Shown here piece by piece: positions 41,959 to 51,031 of a stretch of DNA of 64,000 nucleotides. Within the stretch, counting starts at the first letter, position 1. Each line of letters begins with the position of its first letter. The notes under the pieces were generated by a model. The model worked only from the letters and a program-made list of their open reading frames with translations. It ran no database searches and had not been told where the DNA came from. The stretch is from UBA699 sp050261915 (GTDB lineage: Bacteria; Bacillota; Clostridia; Clostridiales; Clostridiaceae), in assembly GCA_050261915.1 (NCBI GenBank), contig JBLNDT010000071.1, forward strand, positions 1-64,000, read 5' to 3'. The translations under genes and the position numbers were made by a program.

Positions 41959-44271
41959 TTGTCATTAAATTTAGAGGATATGAAATTTGAAGAAGATAAG
42001 CTCAAGGAAACATTAAACTGGATAGTAAAAGAGTTAGAGAAAATAGAAGTTGAAGATAAAAAATTGAAATTTTATATAGACGGTATTAGAAAAGAAGCTA
42101 AGGGAAGATATAACCAGGAACTTTCCAATAACGAAAAATTATACAATATAACTCACAAAAACTATGAAAGATACATTGAAGCCAAGGAGCAGCCTTATTT
42201 TGGAAGAGTGGATTTCAGGCAGTACAAAAGGAATATGGAAAGCTTTTATATTGGAAAGTTTGGTCTTGGAGATTTTACTAAGGGTGAAGAAAGAGTTATA
42301 GACTGGAGAGCACCTGTGGCTGAGTTATACTATAGTGGAACCTATGGAGAAGCCTATTATGTTGCTCCAGAAGGGGTGATAAATGGAGAATTAACCCTTA
42401 AAAGAAAATATCTTATTAAAGATGGAAAGCTTATTGATGCATTTGATGAGGGGATAAATGAAATAATATTAAAACAGGATAATGAAGAAGGAAGTGCCTT
42501 GGTGGATGAATTCCTGAAGATTAATCTGGAAGAGAGCACTGGTTCAAAGCTTAAAGATGTTGTTGCAACAATACAAAGAGAGCAAAATCAGGTTATACGT
42601 GCAGATAAAAACAAACCATTGATTCTACAAGGTTCTGCAGGCTCAGGAAAAACAACTGTAGCTCTTCATAGATTGGCTTTTCTCCTATATAAATTTAAGG
42701 GGAAGCTAAAGGGCAGCGATATCCTAGTGCTGGCACCTAATAAGCTGTTTCTTGATTATATATCCCAGGTACTGCCGGACCTTGGAATTGATGATGTAAA
42801 GCAGTGTACCTTTGAAGAGATTGCCCTGGAGATAACGGGATTAAAGGACAAGGTTATTTCAAAGGATAAAAAGCTTGGAGAGATTATAGAATTTCAAACT
42901 GAAGGGAACAAAGAAAAGTATTCATTAATTGTTGAAAGCAGCAGAATGAAAGGTTCCATGGAATATAAATCCTTCCTGGACAGGTATTTATCCTTCCTTG
43001 AAGCTGAAGATATAAAGGTAACAGATATAACAGTTCAGGGGCATATACTCTTTAAGAGAGATGAAATAGAGAGGCTTTATATCAAGGATATGTCAAACCT
43101 TCCTATAAATCAAAGAAAAAGGGAAATTAAAAGGTATCTTTCACTTAAGTTAAAAGGGAAAATAAGCAACATTTTAGATAAAATTGATTTCACCTATGAG
43201 TTTATGATTTCTAAAGAAAAAAAAGCTAATGAAGATTCACCTGATAGAAGAAAAAGACTTATTGAGTTATATGATGAACGTGATAAAAGGAAAAAGGAGA
43301 TTATTAAAAACTCAGAAAAATCCTTCGATGAATATTTTGAAAACTGGATGCACCATGGGATTAAAGGAACATACTTTGAATTATTCTCTAATGATGAGTA
43401 TTTTAAAAATATAAATAATGGGAGTATGGAGGAAACCTTATATAAGTATATATCAGATGAAATTATTTCAAATAATGAAAAGGGCATTATAGATTCAGAT
43501 GATCTTTCCGCAATAATGTATTTAAAATTTAAAATTGAAGGAGTTCCTGAAAAATATAAATATAAGCATATTGCTTTAGACGAGGCTCAGGACTATAGTC
43601 TTTTTCAATTTATTGTTTTGAAGGATATGTGCTTAAACAACTCCATTACTGCAGTTGGAGACATAGCTCAAGGAATTTACTATTATAAGGGGTTAAGAGA
43701 TTTTGAAAGCTTAATAAACAATGTTTTTCAAGGTAATTCCGATTATGTTGTACTATCACAGAGTTATAGATCTACTGTGGAAATTATTGATTTTGCAAAT
43801 ATAGTTCTAAAAAAACTTGAAAACAACATAAAACCTGCTGTTCCTGTATTAAGGCATGGAAATCCACCAGAGGTTATAGAGTTTAAAGAAGATAAAGAAT
43901 TTGCAGAGCAGATTGAAAAAATACTTAAGGTAGTTAAGGATAGTGGAAGAAAGAGCACCGCAGTAATTGGAAGAACTTTTGAAGAGTGCAGGAAGATAAA
44001 TGAAATATTAAAGAAGCACAGCAGTTCAAAATGGGAACTTATTAAAGAAAATGATAAAAAAATAAAATGTGAAAGAATTATAGTGCCATCATATATGACC
44101 AAAGGTTTAGAATTTGATTGTACTGTAATTTACAATTGCAGCCAGGAAAATTACAAGGAAATAGAACTGGACAAAAAGCTTCTTTATGTTGTATTAACCA
44201 GGGCCCTTCATCTTGAATATGTATTTTTCAAAGGAAAAAAATCAAAATTGATTGTATCAAATAGATACTAA
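41959..44271 (+). CDS. helD: HelD-type RNA polymerase-recycling helicase
   Basis: About 770 residues. The N-terminus is a charged helical hairpin (about 1-90), used by HelD to enter the RNA polymerase secondary channel, followed by YFGRVDFRQY and VIDWRAPVAELYY, then a superfamily I ATPase: Walker A LQGSAGSGKTTVALHR, motif II ALDEAQDYS, motif III AVGDIAQGIYYYKG, LSQSYRST and a final ...LTRALHLEYVF. HelD releases stalled RNA polymerase from DNA. Start TTG at 41959, six bases after GAGGTG; a GTG at 41950 lies within that site. Confidence 0.88.
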   Translation: MSLNLEDMKFEEDKLKETLNWIVKELEKIEVEDKKLKFYIDGIRKEAKGRYNQELSNNEKLYNITHKNYERYIEAKEQPYFGRVDFRQYKRNMESFYIGKFGLGDFTKGEERVIDWRAPVAELYYSGTYGEAYYVAPEGVINGELTLKRKYLIKDGKLIDAFDEGINEIILKQDNEEGSALVDEFLKINLEESTGSKLKDVVATIQREQNQVIRADKNKPLILQGSAGSGKTTVALHRLAFLLYKFKGKLKGSDILVLAPNKLFLDYISQVLPDLGIDDVKQCTFEEIALEITGLKDKVISKDKKLGEIIEFQTEGNKEKYSLIVESSRMKGSMEYKSFLDRYLSFLEAEDIKVTDITVQGHILFKRDEIERLYIKDMSNLPINQRKREIKRYLSLKLKGKISNILDKIDFTYEFMISKEKKANEDSPDRRKRLIELYDERDKRKKEIIKNSEKSFDEYFENWMHHGIKGTYFELFSNDEYFKNINNGSMEETLYKYISDEIISNNEKGIIDSDDLSAIMYLKFKIEGVPEKYKYKHIALDEAQDYSLFQFIVLKDMCLNNSITAVGDIAQGIYYYKGLRDFESLINNVFQGNSDYVVLSQSYRSTVEIIDFANIVLKKLENNIKPAVPVLRHGNPPEVIEFKEDKEFAEQIEKILKVVKDSGRKSTAVIGRTFEECRKINEILKKHSSSKWELIKENDKKIKCERIIVPSYMTKGLEFDCTVIYNCSQENYKEIELDKKLLYVVLTRALHLEYVFFKGKKSKLIVSNRY

Positions 44272-44272
44272 A

Positions 44273-44319
44273 TAATAATCATTATTAGTATTCAAAAGTT
44301 ATTGTTTATATGATATAAT
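44273..44319 (+). promoter_or_regulatory. Fur/PerR-type box and -10 upstream of fprA
   Basis: A perfect 7-1-7 inverted repeat TAATAATCATTATTA (44273-44287) has the form of a Fur-family (PerR/Fur) operator, close to TTATAATNATTATAA. TATAAT follows at 44314-44319 with a weak -35 between. PerR control of flavodiiron genes is established in Clostridium acetobutylicum. Confidence 0.65.
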
Positions 44320-44352
44320 ATGTATTGTAAATATAAACATAGGAGGTAAATT

Positions 44353-45525
44353 ATGAACAGCTTTAAATTAAAAGATAATATTTATTCAGTAGGAGTTAAA
44401 AATCCTGAATTAAGGGTATTTGATATCATCATGACCACTAAACGAGGAACTACATATAATGCTTATTTAATTGATGATGAAAAGGTAGCTCTAATAGATA
44501 CTGTTAAGAATGGATATTTTGATGAATATTTAAAAAACATTAAAGAAGTAATTGGTGACAAAAAGGTTGATTATATTATAGTTCAACATACAGAACCTGA
44601 TCACAGCGGTTCTCTTGATAAACTTTTGGCTGCTTATCCTGGAGCAAAGGTTTTTGCATCAAAGGCTGCATTAACATATGCCAAGGATATTACAAATGTT
44701 GATTTTAATGGAGATTTATTTCCTGAAGAATTATCTCTTGGAAAAACAACATTAAAGTTTATATCAGCGCCAAATCTTCATTGGCCTGATACGATTTTTA
44801 CTTATGCAGTAGAAAGCAGTGTCTTGTTTACCTGCGATTTCTTAGGATGCCATTACTGTCCTGAAGATTCCATATTAGATGAGGCTGCAGGGGATTACCT
44901 TGAAGAAATGAAATATTATTTTGACGTAATAATGGGACCATTTAAAAAGTTTGTAAATATGGGACTCGATAAAATAAAAGATCTTAAGCTGGAAATTGTT
45001 GCTCCAAGTCATGGTCCTATACATGAAAAAGATATTGTTAAATACATGGATTTATATAGAGAGTGGGCAAAAATTGAAGCTGAAGAAGAAAAGAAGATTG
45101 AAATATTCTATCTTTCAGCATATGGATATACTGAAAGATTGGCAAAATTCATTGCAGAAAGAATTAATTCAAAAGGAATAAAAGCTGAAGCAAGGGATAT
45201 AACTTCAATGGAACTTAGCGATGCAGTTGCAGCAATAGATAAAGCAGCTGGTGTTATGATAGGTTCTCCTACAATAAATCAAGACGCTGTTAAACCTGCA
45301 TGGGATTTACTTTCATTGGTTTGTGCAATAATTAATCGTGGGAAACCGGCAGCTGCATTTGGTTCATATGGATGGAGCGGTGAAGGGGTTCCAATGCTTA
45401 CAGAAAGACTTAAATCATTAAAGTTTAAAGTTATGCCAGAAGGACTTAGGTGTAAATTTGCACCTTCCAGTGAAGATTTTGCAAAAGCTGAAGAATTTAC
45501 AGATAAGTTTATAGAATTATTATAA
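44353..45525 (+). CDS. fprA: Flavodiiron protein (oxygen/NO reductase)
   Basis: Protein of 390 residues: an N-terminal metallo-beta-lactamase-like di-iron domain with HTEPDHSG (HxExDH), CDFLGCH (bridging Asp) and SHGPIH, then a flavodoxin domain (about 252-390; FYLSAYGYTERLA phosphate loop, GSYGWSGEG). It reduces oxygen to water at the expense of reduced rubredoxin or coenzyme. No rubredoxin domain is fused. ATG with AGGAGGT upstream. Probably induced by oxygen or peroxide through the upstream box. Confidence 0.94.
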   Translation: MNSFKLKDNIYSVGVKNPELRVFDIIMTTKRGTTYNAYLIDDEKVALIDTVKNGYFDEYLKNIKEVIGDKKVDYIIVQHTEPDHSGSLDKLLAAYPGAKVFASKAALTYAKDITNVDFNGDLFPEELSLGKTTLKFISAPNLHWPDTIFTYAVESSVLFTCDFLGCHYCPEDSILDEAAGDYLEEMKYYFDVIMGPFKKFVNMGLDKIKDLKLEIVAPSHGPIHEKDIVKYMDLYREWAKIEAEEEKKIEIFYLSAYGYTERLAKFIAERINSKGIKAEARDITSMELSDAVAAIDKAAGVMIGSPTINQDAVKPAWDLLSLVCAIINRGKPAAAFGSYGWSGEGVPMLTERLKSLKFKVMPEGLRCKFAPSSEDFAKAEEFTDKFIELL

Positions 45526-45532
45526 AAATAAG

Positions 45533-45561
45533 GGAGTATGTTTAAAATACATACTCCTTTA
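45533..45561 (+). terminator. Bidirectional terminator fprA/mntH
   Basis: GGAGTATGT / ACATACTCC, 7-base loop, followed by CTTTATAAT; overlaps the mntH stop. Confidence 0.8.
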
Positions 45562-46803
45562 TAATACACTTATTAAGAGTCCCACATTTAGCAATGTAAC
45601 AATAATGCCTGTACACAATAAAATTATATTGCTTACCTTTGAGTTTGCGTATATTCCCATTACTTTCTTTGAAGATGTAAGATAAATTAATGTAAAAATA
45701 GTAATAGGGAGTTGTACACTAAGAAACATTTGGGAATAAATCAAGCCAAGGAAGGGAGAAGAAATCAGCAGAATAATAAATGCAGAAGGAACCATTGTTA
45801 ATAATACACCAGTTTTAGTATGTAAATCTGATATATTATATGGTTCTCCAAAGATTCCTGCAAAAATACTTCCTCCAGCCATACCTGCAGTTATACTAGA
45901 AGAAACACCAGCAAACAAAAGAGCAAGTGCAAAAACAACCCCGGCTGCATTTCCTAAGATAGGAGAGAGGATTGCTTGAGCCTGGGATAAGTCTGTAACA
46001 GTAATTTTGCTTTCAAAAAAAACAGCAGCAGCCAGCAGTATCATACAGCTGTTTATAGCCCAGCCAATAATCATTGAAAGCATTGTATCAGTAAATTCAT
46101 ATTTCAATTGTTTTTTTATAATTTCTTCATTCTGAAGGTTCCACTGCCGGCTTTGTATTATTTCAGAATGCAGAAAAAGGTTATGAGGCATAACTACAGC
46201 ACCTAATACACTCATTATTACAAGCATTGAGCCCTTAGGGAAATTTACAGTGACTGAACTTGCAGCGGCAAGAGTCCAATTAATATGTACCATGGATGTT
46301 TCGAAAATAAAGGATAAGCCAATTAATGAAACAAACCCAATTATTATTTTTTCGATTTTTTTATATGAATTGCTAAGCTGCAGGAATAATACAATAAAAA
46401 GTACAAAAAAGGAACCAATCTTAATTGGAATATAAAAAAGCATATTTAGTGCAGTGGCTGCACCTAGTATTTCAGCAAGGGCAGTGGATATTGATGCCAA
46501 CACTGCAGTAATTAGAATAATGTTTTTAATTTTAAATGGAAGGTTTTCAGTAGCAGCTTCCGAGAGACATTTTCCAGTAACTATGCCAAGATGAGCTGCA
46601 TTATGCTGAAGCAATATAAGCATAATAGTAGATAGGGTTACAATCCAAAGAAGGCTGTAACCGTATATAGAACCTGCAGCAATATTTGATGCCCAGTTTC
46701 CTGGGTCTATAAATCCTACTGTAACAAGTAAACCAGGTCCTAAATATTTTAAAAAGTTTATTGATTCCTGGTTCGTTGAATGTTTACTAAAAATATTCTT
46801 CAA
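45559..46803 (-). CDS. mntH: Nramp-family Mn2+/Fe2+ transporter MntH
   Basis: Polytopic proton-coupled divalent metal importer of 414 residues, 11 predicted helices. Metal-site motifs: GFIDPGNWASN in helix 1 and MPHNLFLHSEI in helix 6. Start is TTG at 46803 with AGGTGAT five bases upstream. The divergent neighbour is ferritin, so the gap between them, about 110 bases, may carry metal-responsive sites; I see an ATTTTA/TAAAAT inverted repeat at 46845-46860. Confidence 0.94.
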   Translation of the reverse strand: MKNIFSKHSTNQESINFLKYLGPGLLVTVGFIDPGNWASNIAAGSIYGYSLLWIVTLSTIMLILLQHNAAHLGIVTGKCLSEAATENLPFKIKNIILITAVLASISTALAEILGAATALNMLFYIPIKIGSFFVLFIVLFLQLSNSYKKIEKIIIGFVSLIGLSFIFETSMVHINWTLAAASSVTVNFPKGSMLVIMSVLGAVVMPHNLFLHSEIIQSRQWNLQNEEIIKKQLKYEFTDTMLSMIIGWAINSCMILLAAAVFFESKITVTDLSQAQAILSPILGNAAGVVFALALLFAGVSSSITAGMAGGSIFAGIFGEPYNISDLHTKTGVLLTMVPSAFIILLISSPFLGLIYSQMFLSVQLPITIFTLIYLTSSKKVMGIYANSKVSNIILLCTGIIVTLLNVGLLISVL

Positions 46804-46911
46804 ATTTCATCACCTAATACCTTTTAGTATATATTTACTACATAATTTTATCATTAAAATAATGTGTACGCAAAAATAAATGATATAATATAATAAAAAG
46901 GAGTGAATTAA

Positions 46912-47424
46912 ATGTTAAGTAAAGAATTAGTTGATTTGCTGAACAATCAGATAAACATGGAATGGTACTCAGCATATATATACCTTGATATTTATGGATA
47001 TTATGCTGATCAAAATCTTGGAGGCTTTGCAAATTGGTTTTATGTGCAAGCTCAAGAGGAAAGAGACCATGCAATGCTGTTTATGAAGTATTTGCAAAAT
47101 AACAGTGAAAGGTTCATCCTTAAGGATGTAAAAGCTCCTGATGTTTCATATAATGATTTTAGAGAACCTGCTTTTACTGCATTAGAACATGAAAGAAAAG
47201 TAACTGCTTCAATAAACAATATTTATGCTGCAGCATATGAACAAAAAGATTTTCGAACTATGCAGTTCCTTGATTGGTTTATAAAGGAACAGGGAGAAGA
47301 GGAAAAAAACACAGAGGATATAGTTAAAAGATATGATTTGTTTGGAAATGACTCAAGAGGATTATATCTTTTGGATTCTGAACTTGGAACAAGAGTATAT
47401 GCTCCGCCATCACTTATAATTTAA
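46912..47424 (+). CDS. Ferritin
   Basis: Non-heme ferritin of 170 residues, iron storage shell protein. Ferroxidase ligands visible: Glu in NQINMEWYSAYIYLD, EERDHAMLFMKY (Glu and His), ALEHERKV and IKEQGEEEKN. Length and spacing match bacterial FtnA. ATG with AAGGAG upstream; TATAAT at 46884-46889 is a likely -10 box. Divergent from mntH. Confidence 0.94.
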   Translation: MLSKELVDLLNNQINMEWYSAYIYLDIYGYYADQNLGGFANWFYVQAQEERDHAMLFMKYLQNNSERFILKDVKAPDVSYNDFREPAFTALEHERKVTASINNIYAAAYEQKDFRTMQFLDWFIKEQGEEEKNTEDIVKRYDLFGNDSRGLYLLDSELGTRVYAPPSLII

Positions 47425-47439
47425 TGAAGATTTTATATA

Positions 47440-47476
47440 CAGCTGAAAGGTCATTTTTTAACCTTTCAGCTGTTTT
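47440..47476 (+). terminator. Terminator after ferritin
   Basis: CAGCTGAAAGGT / ACCTTTCAGCTG perfect 12-base stem, 9-base loop, TTTTG. It overlaps the end of the convergent arginase gene. Confidence 0.9.
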
Positions 47477-48374
47477 GATTTAGATGTTTAAATGTCCAGT
47501 CTATCAGATCCACCACAAGATTTGTAGTGGAATCATTTTTATCTAAAAATGAATTAAGTTCAACAAAATCAAGGGATTTAACAAGATTAGTCTTGGCAAG
47601 ATATTCAAGAAGAAATTTTACCTGGTTTAAGGACATGCCATCCTTAACAGGGGTACCTGTTCCAGGAACAAGTTCAGAATCAAGACAGTCAATGTCGAAG
47701 CTAAGATGTAAAGCATCTACATTGTTATTTGAAATAATATTAATGATTTCTTTTAAAATTATGTCAATGCCTCTCTTATTTATTTCATTTGTGGAATACA
47801 CATTCAGTTTTTTATCATTAATTAGCTTTATTTCTCCTTTATCCAATTCCCTTGCTCCTATTACAAATACATTTTCAGGATTAACCTTTATTCCTTTAAA
47901 ATATAAATCTGTAAGCTCTTTGTAACCTATACCCATTGCGGCAGCAAGAGGCATGCCGTGAATATTTCCAGATGGTGATGTTTCATGGGTATTTATATCT
48001 CCATGGGCATCCACCCAAATAACTGCCAGATTTTTGAAGTGCTTGCTTGCACCTGAAATACTGCCTAGCCCAAGGGAGTGGTCACCTCCAACTACAAATG
48101 GGAAACTGCCTGAGGTTAATGAACTATAAACCTGATGTGCCAGATTTGTGTTAATTTTAACTATTGGTTCAAGGTATTTCATGTTTGGATGGATATTATA
48201 TTTTTTGTCCTCCGAAATAGGATATATATGAATATTCCCTAAGTCATATAATATGTGGTTATTCCTGGTAATAATATCATCTATGTTTTTTTCTCTTAAC
48301 TTATCAGGACCAAAATCAACTCCTTTTATATCTGAACCAAAATAAATGGGAACACCAATTAAACTAACCTTCAT
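47466..48374 (-). CDS. rocF: Arginase
   Basis: Ureohydrolase of 302 residues with dinuclear Mn site motifs GGDHSLGLGSISG, WVDAHGDINTHETSPSGNIHG and SFDIDCLDSELVPGTG. The SPSGNIHGMPLA segment is that of arginases (RocF) rather than agmatinases, so it probably cleaves arginine to ornithine and urea. ATG with AAAGGAGGT upstream. No ornithine-use or urease genes lie beside it. Confidence 0.88.
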   Translation of the reverse strand: MKVSLIGVPIYFGSDIKGVDFGPDKLREKNIDDIITRNNHILYDLGNIHIYPISEDKKYNIHPNMKYLEPIVKINTNLAHQVYSSLTSGSFPFVVGGDHSLGLGSISGASKHFKNLAVIWVDAHGDINTHETSPSGNIHGMPLAAAMGIGYKELTDLYFKGIKVNPENVFVIGARELDKGEIKLINDKKLNVYSTNEINKRGIDIILKEIINIISNNNVDALHLSFDIDCLDSELVPGTGTPVKDGMSLNQVKFLLEYLAKTNLVKSLDFVELNSFLDKNDSTTNLVVDLIDWTFKHLNQNS

Positions 48375-48457
48375 TTTTATTACCTCCTTTTAAGAATTAC
48401 TTTTATAGGTTATAATTTATGTATATTATAAATAAATTATTTGCGAGGTAAAAAATA

Positions 48458-48850
48458 ATGGATAAGGAAAAAGTAATAGAGTTTTTAGAGGAAAATGAAC
48501 TGTTTGATGTGGAACTTTTAAGTGAACAAAAGGATTTAATTGCAACAAGGTTCTATTATGACTTTGATGAAACTGAATTAAAGGCAGCTACAGCATATGC
48601 TGAAGATGAATGTGGAAACGAAAAAAATGATGATTGGTATAATGAATACTACATACCATATTTAACAGAGGTTGCCATAGATAATGTAGGGGAAATTATT
48701 GAAGAGGCAATGGAAGAATTGAATTTAAAGGCCCAGTTTGTTTCCTATGAAATGGAGAAAGACAATGACTATAGTGAATTTATAGCAATATTCTATAATG
48801 GCAGCGAGGAAAAGGACATTGAAGAGGAGCTTTCAAAACTTGGAATATAA
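48458..48850 (+). CDS. Acidic protein, unknown function
   Basis: A 130-residue, very acidic protein (many Glu and Asp, for example ENELFDVELLSEQKD and EEKDIEEELSKLG), no membrane segment, no Cys cluster. I do not recognise the family. ATG with GCGAGGT upstream and AT-rich promoter region; the next gene starts 12 bases later, so it is probably cotranscribed with the flavin reductase. Confidence 0.65.
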   Translation: MDKEKVIEFLEENELFDVELLSEQKDLIATRFYYDFDETELKAATAYAEDECGNEKNDDWYNEYYIPYLTEVAIDNVGEIIEEAMEELNLKAQFVSYEMEKDNDYSEFIAIFYNGSEEKDIEEELSKLGI

Positions 48851-48862
48851 GGAGAGTTGTGT

Positions 48863-49420
48863 TTGAAAATAGTAGTGCTTTTTTCTTCTCCAAACCCTGA
48901 TGGAAATACAGGCATATTGCTTAAGAGTTTTTTAATGCACTGTAAAGAAGAGGTGAATTACATAAATGTTTATACACTTAATGTTAAACCATGCACTGAC
49001 TGCAGGGCATGTTACAAAACAGGAATTTGTATAATTAATGACGATATGAATGAATTATATAACCTGGTGGAAAACTGTGATGCTGTCATAATAGCTTCAC
49101 CAATGTATTTTACTTCCTTACCAGGACCTCTTAAACTTGTTATTGACAGATTTCAGGCATATTGGAGTAGAAAATTTATTATTAAAGACCATGAACCTTT
49201 AAAAAGAAAAAGGGGAGTTTTGCTAATGACTTCCGGTGTGAAGTCAGATTTAGGATTTTCATCTTGCGAAGCAATTGCAAAACAGTTTTTCTCATTGATA
49301 AATGCTGATTTTAATTTTAAGATATATGGGGAAGAAACAGATAAGTATCCCATAAAAAGTAATGAAGCAATTTTAAAGACTTCCGAGGAAAAAGGAAGGG
49401 AGTTTTGCAGGGCAGTCTGA
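48863..49420 (+). CDS. Flavodoxin-family NADPH-dependent FMN reductase
   Basis: About 185 residues: FMN phosphate loop FSSPNPDGNTG at the N-terminus, a Cys-rich insertion VKPCTDCRACYKTGICIIND (CxxCxxCx5C) typical of the iron-sulfur-flavoprotein-like/NADPH-FMN reductase group, and IIASPMYFTSLPGPLK. Likely flavin-dependent reductase with unknown substrate. Start TTG at 48863 with AAGGAGA eight bases upstream; the TTG at 48857 is too close to that site. Cysteines could hold an Fe-S cluster or reactive thiols. Confidence 0.82.
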   Translation: MKIVVLFSSPNPDGNTGILLKSFLMHCKEEVNYINVYTLNVKPCTDCRACYKTGICIINDDMNELYNLVENCDAVIIASPMYFTSLPGPLKLVIDRFQAYWSRKFIIKDHEPLKRKRGVLLMTSGVKSDLGFSSCEAIAKQFFSLINADFNFKIYGEETDKYPIKSNEAILKTSEEKGREFCRAV

Positions 49421-49438
49421 GTTCAGACTGCCCTTTTT
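49409..49438 (+). terminator. Terminator between flavin reductase and spo0E-like gene
   Basis: AGGGCAGTCTGA / TCAGACTGCCCT perfect stem, 2-base loop, T-run. Confidence 0.9.
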
Positions 49439-49602
49439 CTTAAGGCATCACTATTTTTTGCAAGCTCATACTTTACTATTAGCTTGTCCAATTTTTGACT
49501 AAAATAAATTACCACTTCATCTGTAAGTGAATTATTTAATATTAAAGAATTCAATTGGAATTTCATTAAATCAATTTGAATGCTTAAAGGGATGCTGTTC
49601 AT
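49423..49602 (-). CDS. Spo0E-family aspartyl-phosphate phosphatase
   Basis: A 59-residue protein with the Spo0E signature SQKLDKLIVKY (SQxLDxLI) at about residues 35-45. Members are two-helix proteins that remove phosphate from Spo0A-P and delay sporulation. The start is ATG at 49602 with GGAGG upstream; a longer open frame to 49668 lacks a site, and a TATAAT at 49654-49659 (minus strand) lies within it. Confidence 0.8.
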   Translation of the reverse strand: MNSIPLSIQIDLMKFQLNSLILNNSLTDEVVIYFSQKLDKLIVKYELAKNSDALRKRAV

Positions 49603-49927
49603 AATACGACCTCCATAATATGTAAGTTTCTGTATTCCTATTGTAACAAAATTATTATATATGTGCATTTTTTTCGTGAGTCATTAAAATACAAATGTTT
49701 ACAAGAAAAAACAGAAATTCTGTTGATAAGCTGTGGATTAATTTGTGGAAAAAATGTGGAATAAAATATTATAATTCCTCGAATATTGATTTACAATAAC
49801 ATGGAAATATATGTAAACAAGAATATTGTAAAAAACTTTTTTATATTTTGACGAAATAAAATATTCTTGTCATATGGCTTCATATACTATAATATTATGT
49901 TGTAATAAAAAAATGGGGGTTTTACTT
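49603..49927 (+). other. Intergenic region with DnaA-like boxes and a 0A-like box
   Basis: This 325-base stretch between spo0E-like and glpX holds no gene. It contains three same-strand DnaA-box-like 9-mers: TGTGGATTA (49732), TGTGGAAAA (49744) and TGTGGAATA (49755), each one or two mismatches from TGTGGATAA and 11-12 bases apart; and TGACGAA at 49849, a match to the Spo0A box. Function is inferred only. Confidence 0.45.
49867..49893 (+). promoter_or_regulatory. Probable glpX promoter
   Basis: TTGTCA (49867-49872) and TATAAT (49888-49893), spacer 15 bases, slightly short. Start of transcription near 49900 excludes the longer open frame beginning at 49874. Confidence 0.55.
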
Positions 49928-50905
49928 ATGATAGAAACAGATATTGCCATGGGTCTAGCCAGAGTTACAGAAGCAGCAGCTCTTACTTCAGCTAAATACA
50001 TGGGCAGAGGCGATAAAATCGCTGCAGATCAGGCAGCAGTAGATGGAATGGAAAAAGCTTTTTCATTAATGCCTATAAGAGGCACAGTGGTTATTGGAGA
50101 AGGTGAGCTTGACAATGCTCCAATGCTTTATATTGGACAGGAGCTTGGCATAAGGAAGGATTATATGCCTGAGTTTGATATAGCTGTAGATCCTCTAGAT
50201 GGAACTACATTAATTGCAAAAGGGCTTCCAAATGCAATTGCTGTTGTTGCAATGGGACCAAAGGGAAGCTTATTTCATGCTCCGGATATGTATATGAAAA
50301 AAATTGCAGTTGGACCTGGTGCAAAAGGGGTTATAGATATCAATAAGTCACCTAAGGAAAATATATTAAACGTAGCTAAAGCATTAAATAAAGAAGTAGA
50401 AGAACTTACTATTATTGTTCAAGAAAGAGAAAGACATGATTACATTATAAGAGATGCAAGAGAAGTTGGGGCTAGAGTTAAACTGTTTGGAGACGGTGAT
50501 GTAGCTGCTGTACTTGCTTGTGGTTTTGAAGACACTGGAGTTGACATTATGATGGGAACTGGTGGTGCTCCGGAAGGGGTAATAGCAGCTGCTGCAATAA
50601 AGTGTCTAGGAGGGGAAATGCAGGCACAACTTGCACCAATGAATGAAGAAGAAAAAGTAAGATGCAGGGAAATGGGTATAGAAGATATCCATAAAGTGCT
50701 CCTTATTGATGATCTTGTAAAAAGCGATGATGTTTATTTTGCAGCAACTGCAATAACTGATTGTGATTTATTAAAGGGAGTTATTTATAATAAAAACGAT
50801 GTAGCTAAAACTCATTCGGTAGTTATGAGATCAAAAACTGAAACTATAAGGTTTATTGAAGCGATACACAATTTAAAAAAGAGTGGTATTGTAATTAAGA
50901 AGTAA
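49928..50905 (+). CDS. glpX: Class II fructose-1,6-bisphosphatase
   Basis: Gluconeogenic enzyme of about 325 residues. GlpX motifs: GRGDKIAADQAAVDGM, GEGELDNAPMLYIG (metal-binding Glu/Asp), DPLDGTTLIAKG and MMGTGGAPEGVIAAAA. ATG at 49928 behind GGGGGT, after a promoter at 49867. In C. acetobutylicum glpX and hprK, the carbon-catabolite kinase, are neighbours; here hprK is 5 kb downstream with other genes between. Confidence 0.95.
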   Translation: MIETDIAMGLARVTEAAALTSAKYMGRGDKIAADQAAVDGMEKAFSLMPIRGTVVIGEGELDNAPMLYIGQELGIRKDYMPEFDIAVDPLDGTTLIAKGLPNAIAVVAMGPKGSLFHAPDMYMKKIAVGPGAKGVIDINKSPKENILNVAKALNKEVEELTIIVQERERHDYIIRDAREVGARVKLFGDGDVAAVLACGFEDTGVDIMMGTGGAPEGVIAAAAIKCLGGEMQAQLAPMNEEEKVRCREMGIEDIHKVLLIDDLVKSDDVYFAATAITDCDLLKGVIYNKNDVAKTHSVVMRSKTETIRFIEAIHNLKKSGIVIKK

Positions 50906-50910
50906 TTTTC

Positions 50911-50947
50911 ACTCCAGCTATAATTAATATTTATAGCTGGAGTTTTA
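50911..50947 (+). terminator. Terminator after glpX
   Basis: ACTCCAGCTATA / TATAGCTGGAGT perfect 12-base stem, 9-base loop, TTTATTT. Confidence 0.9.
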
Positions 50948-51031
50948 TTTATTTGAAATACAAATATTTGTGAGAAAAATTTAGTAAAGCATATATAATT
51001 ATTTTGAAATTAAAACGAAAGAGTGATAATA

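Noticed and set aside
46804..46911. MntR operator in the mntH/ferritin gap
   Set aside because: The TTTAGTATATATTTACT stretch is only partly palindromic and does not match the MntR consensus well enough.
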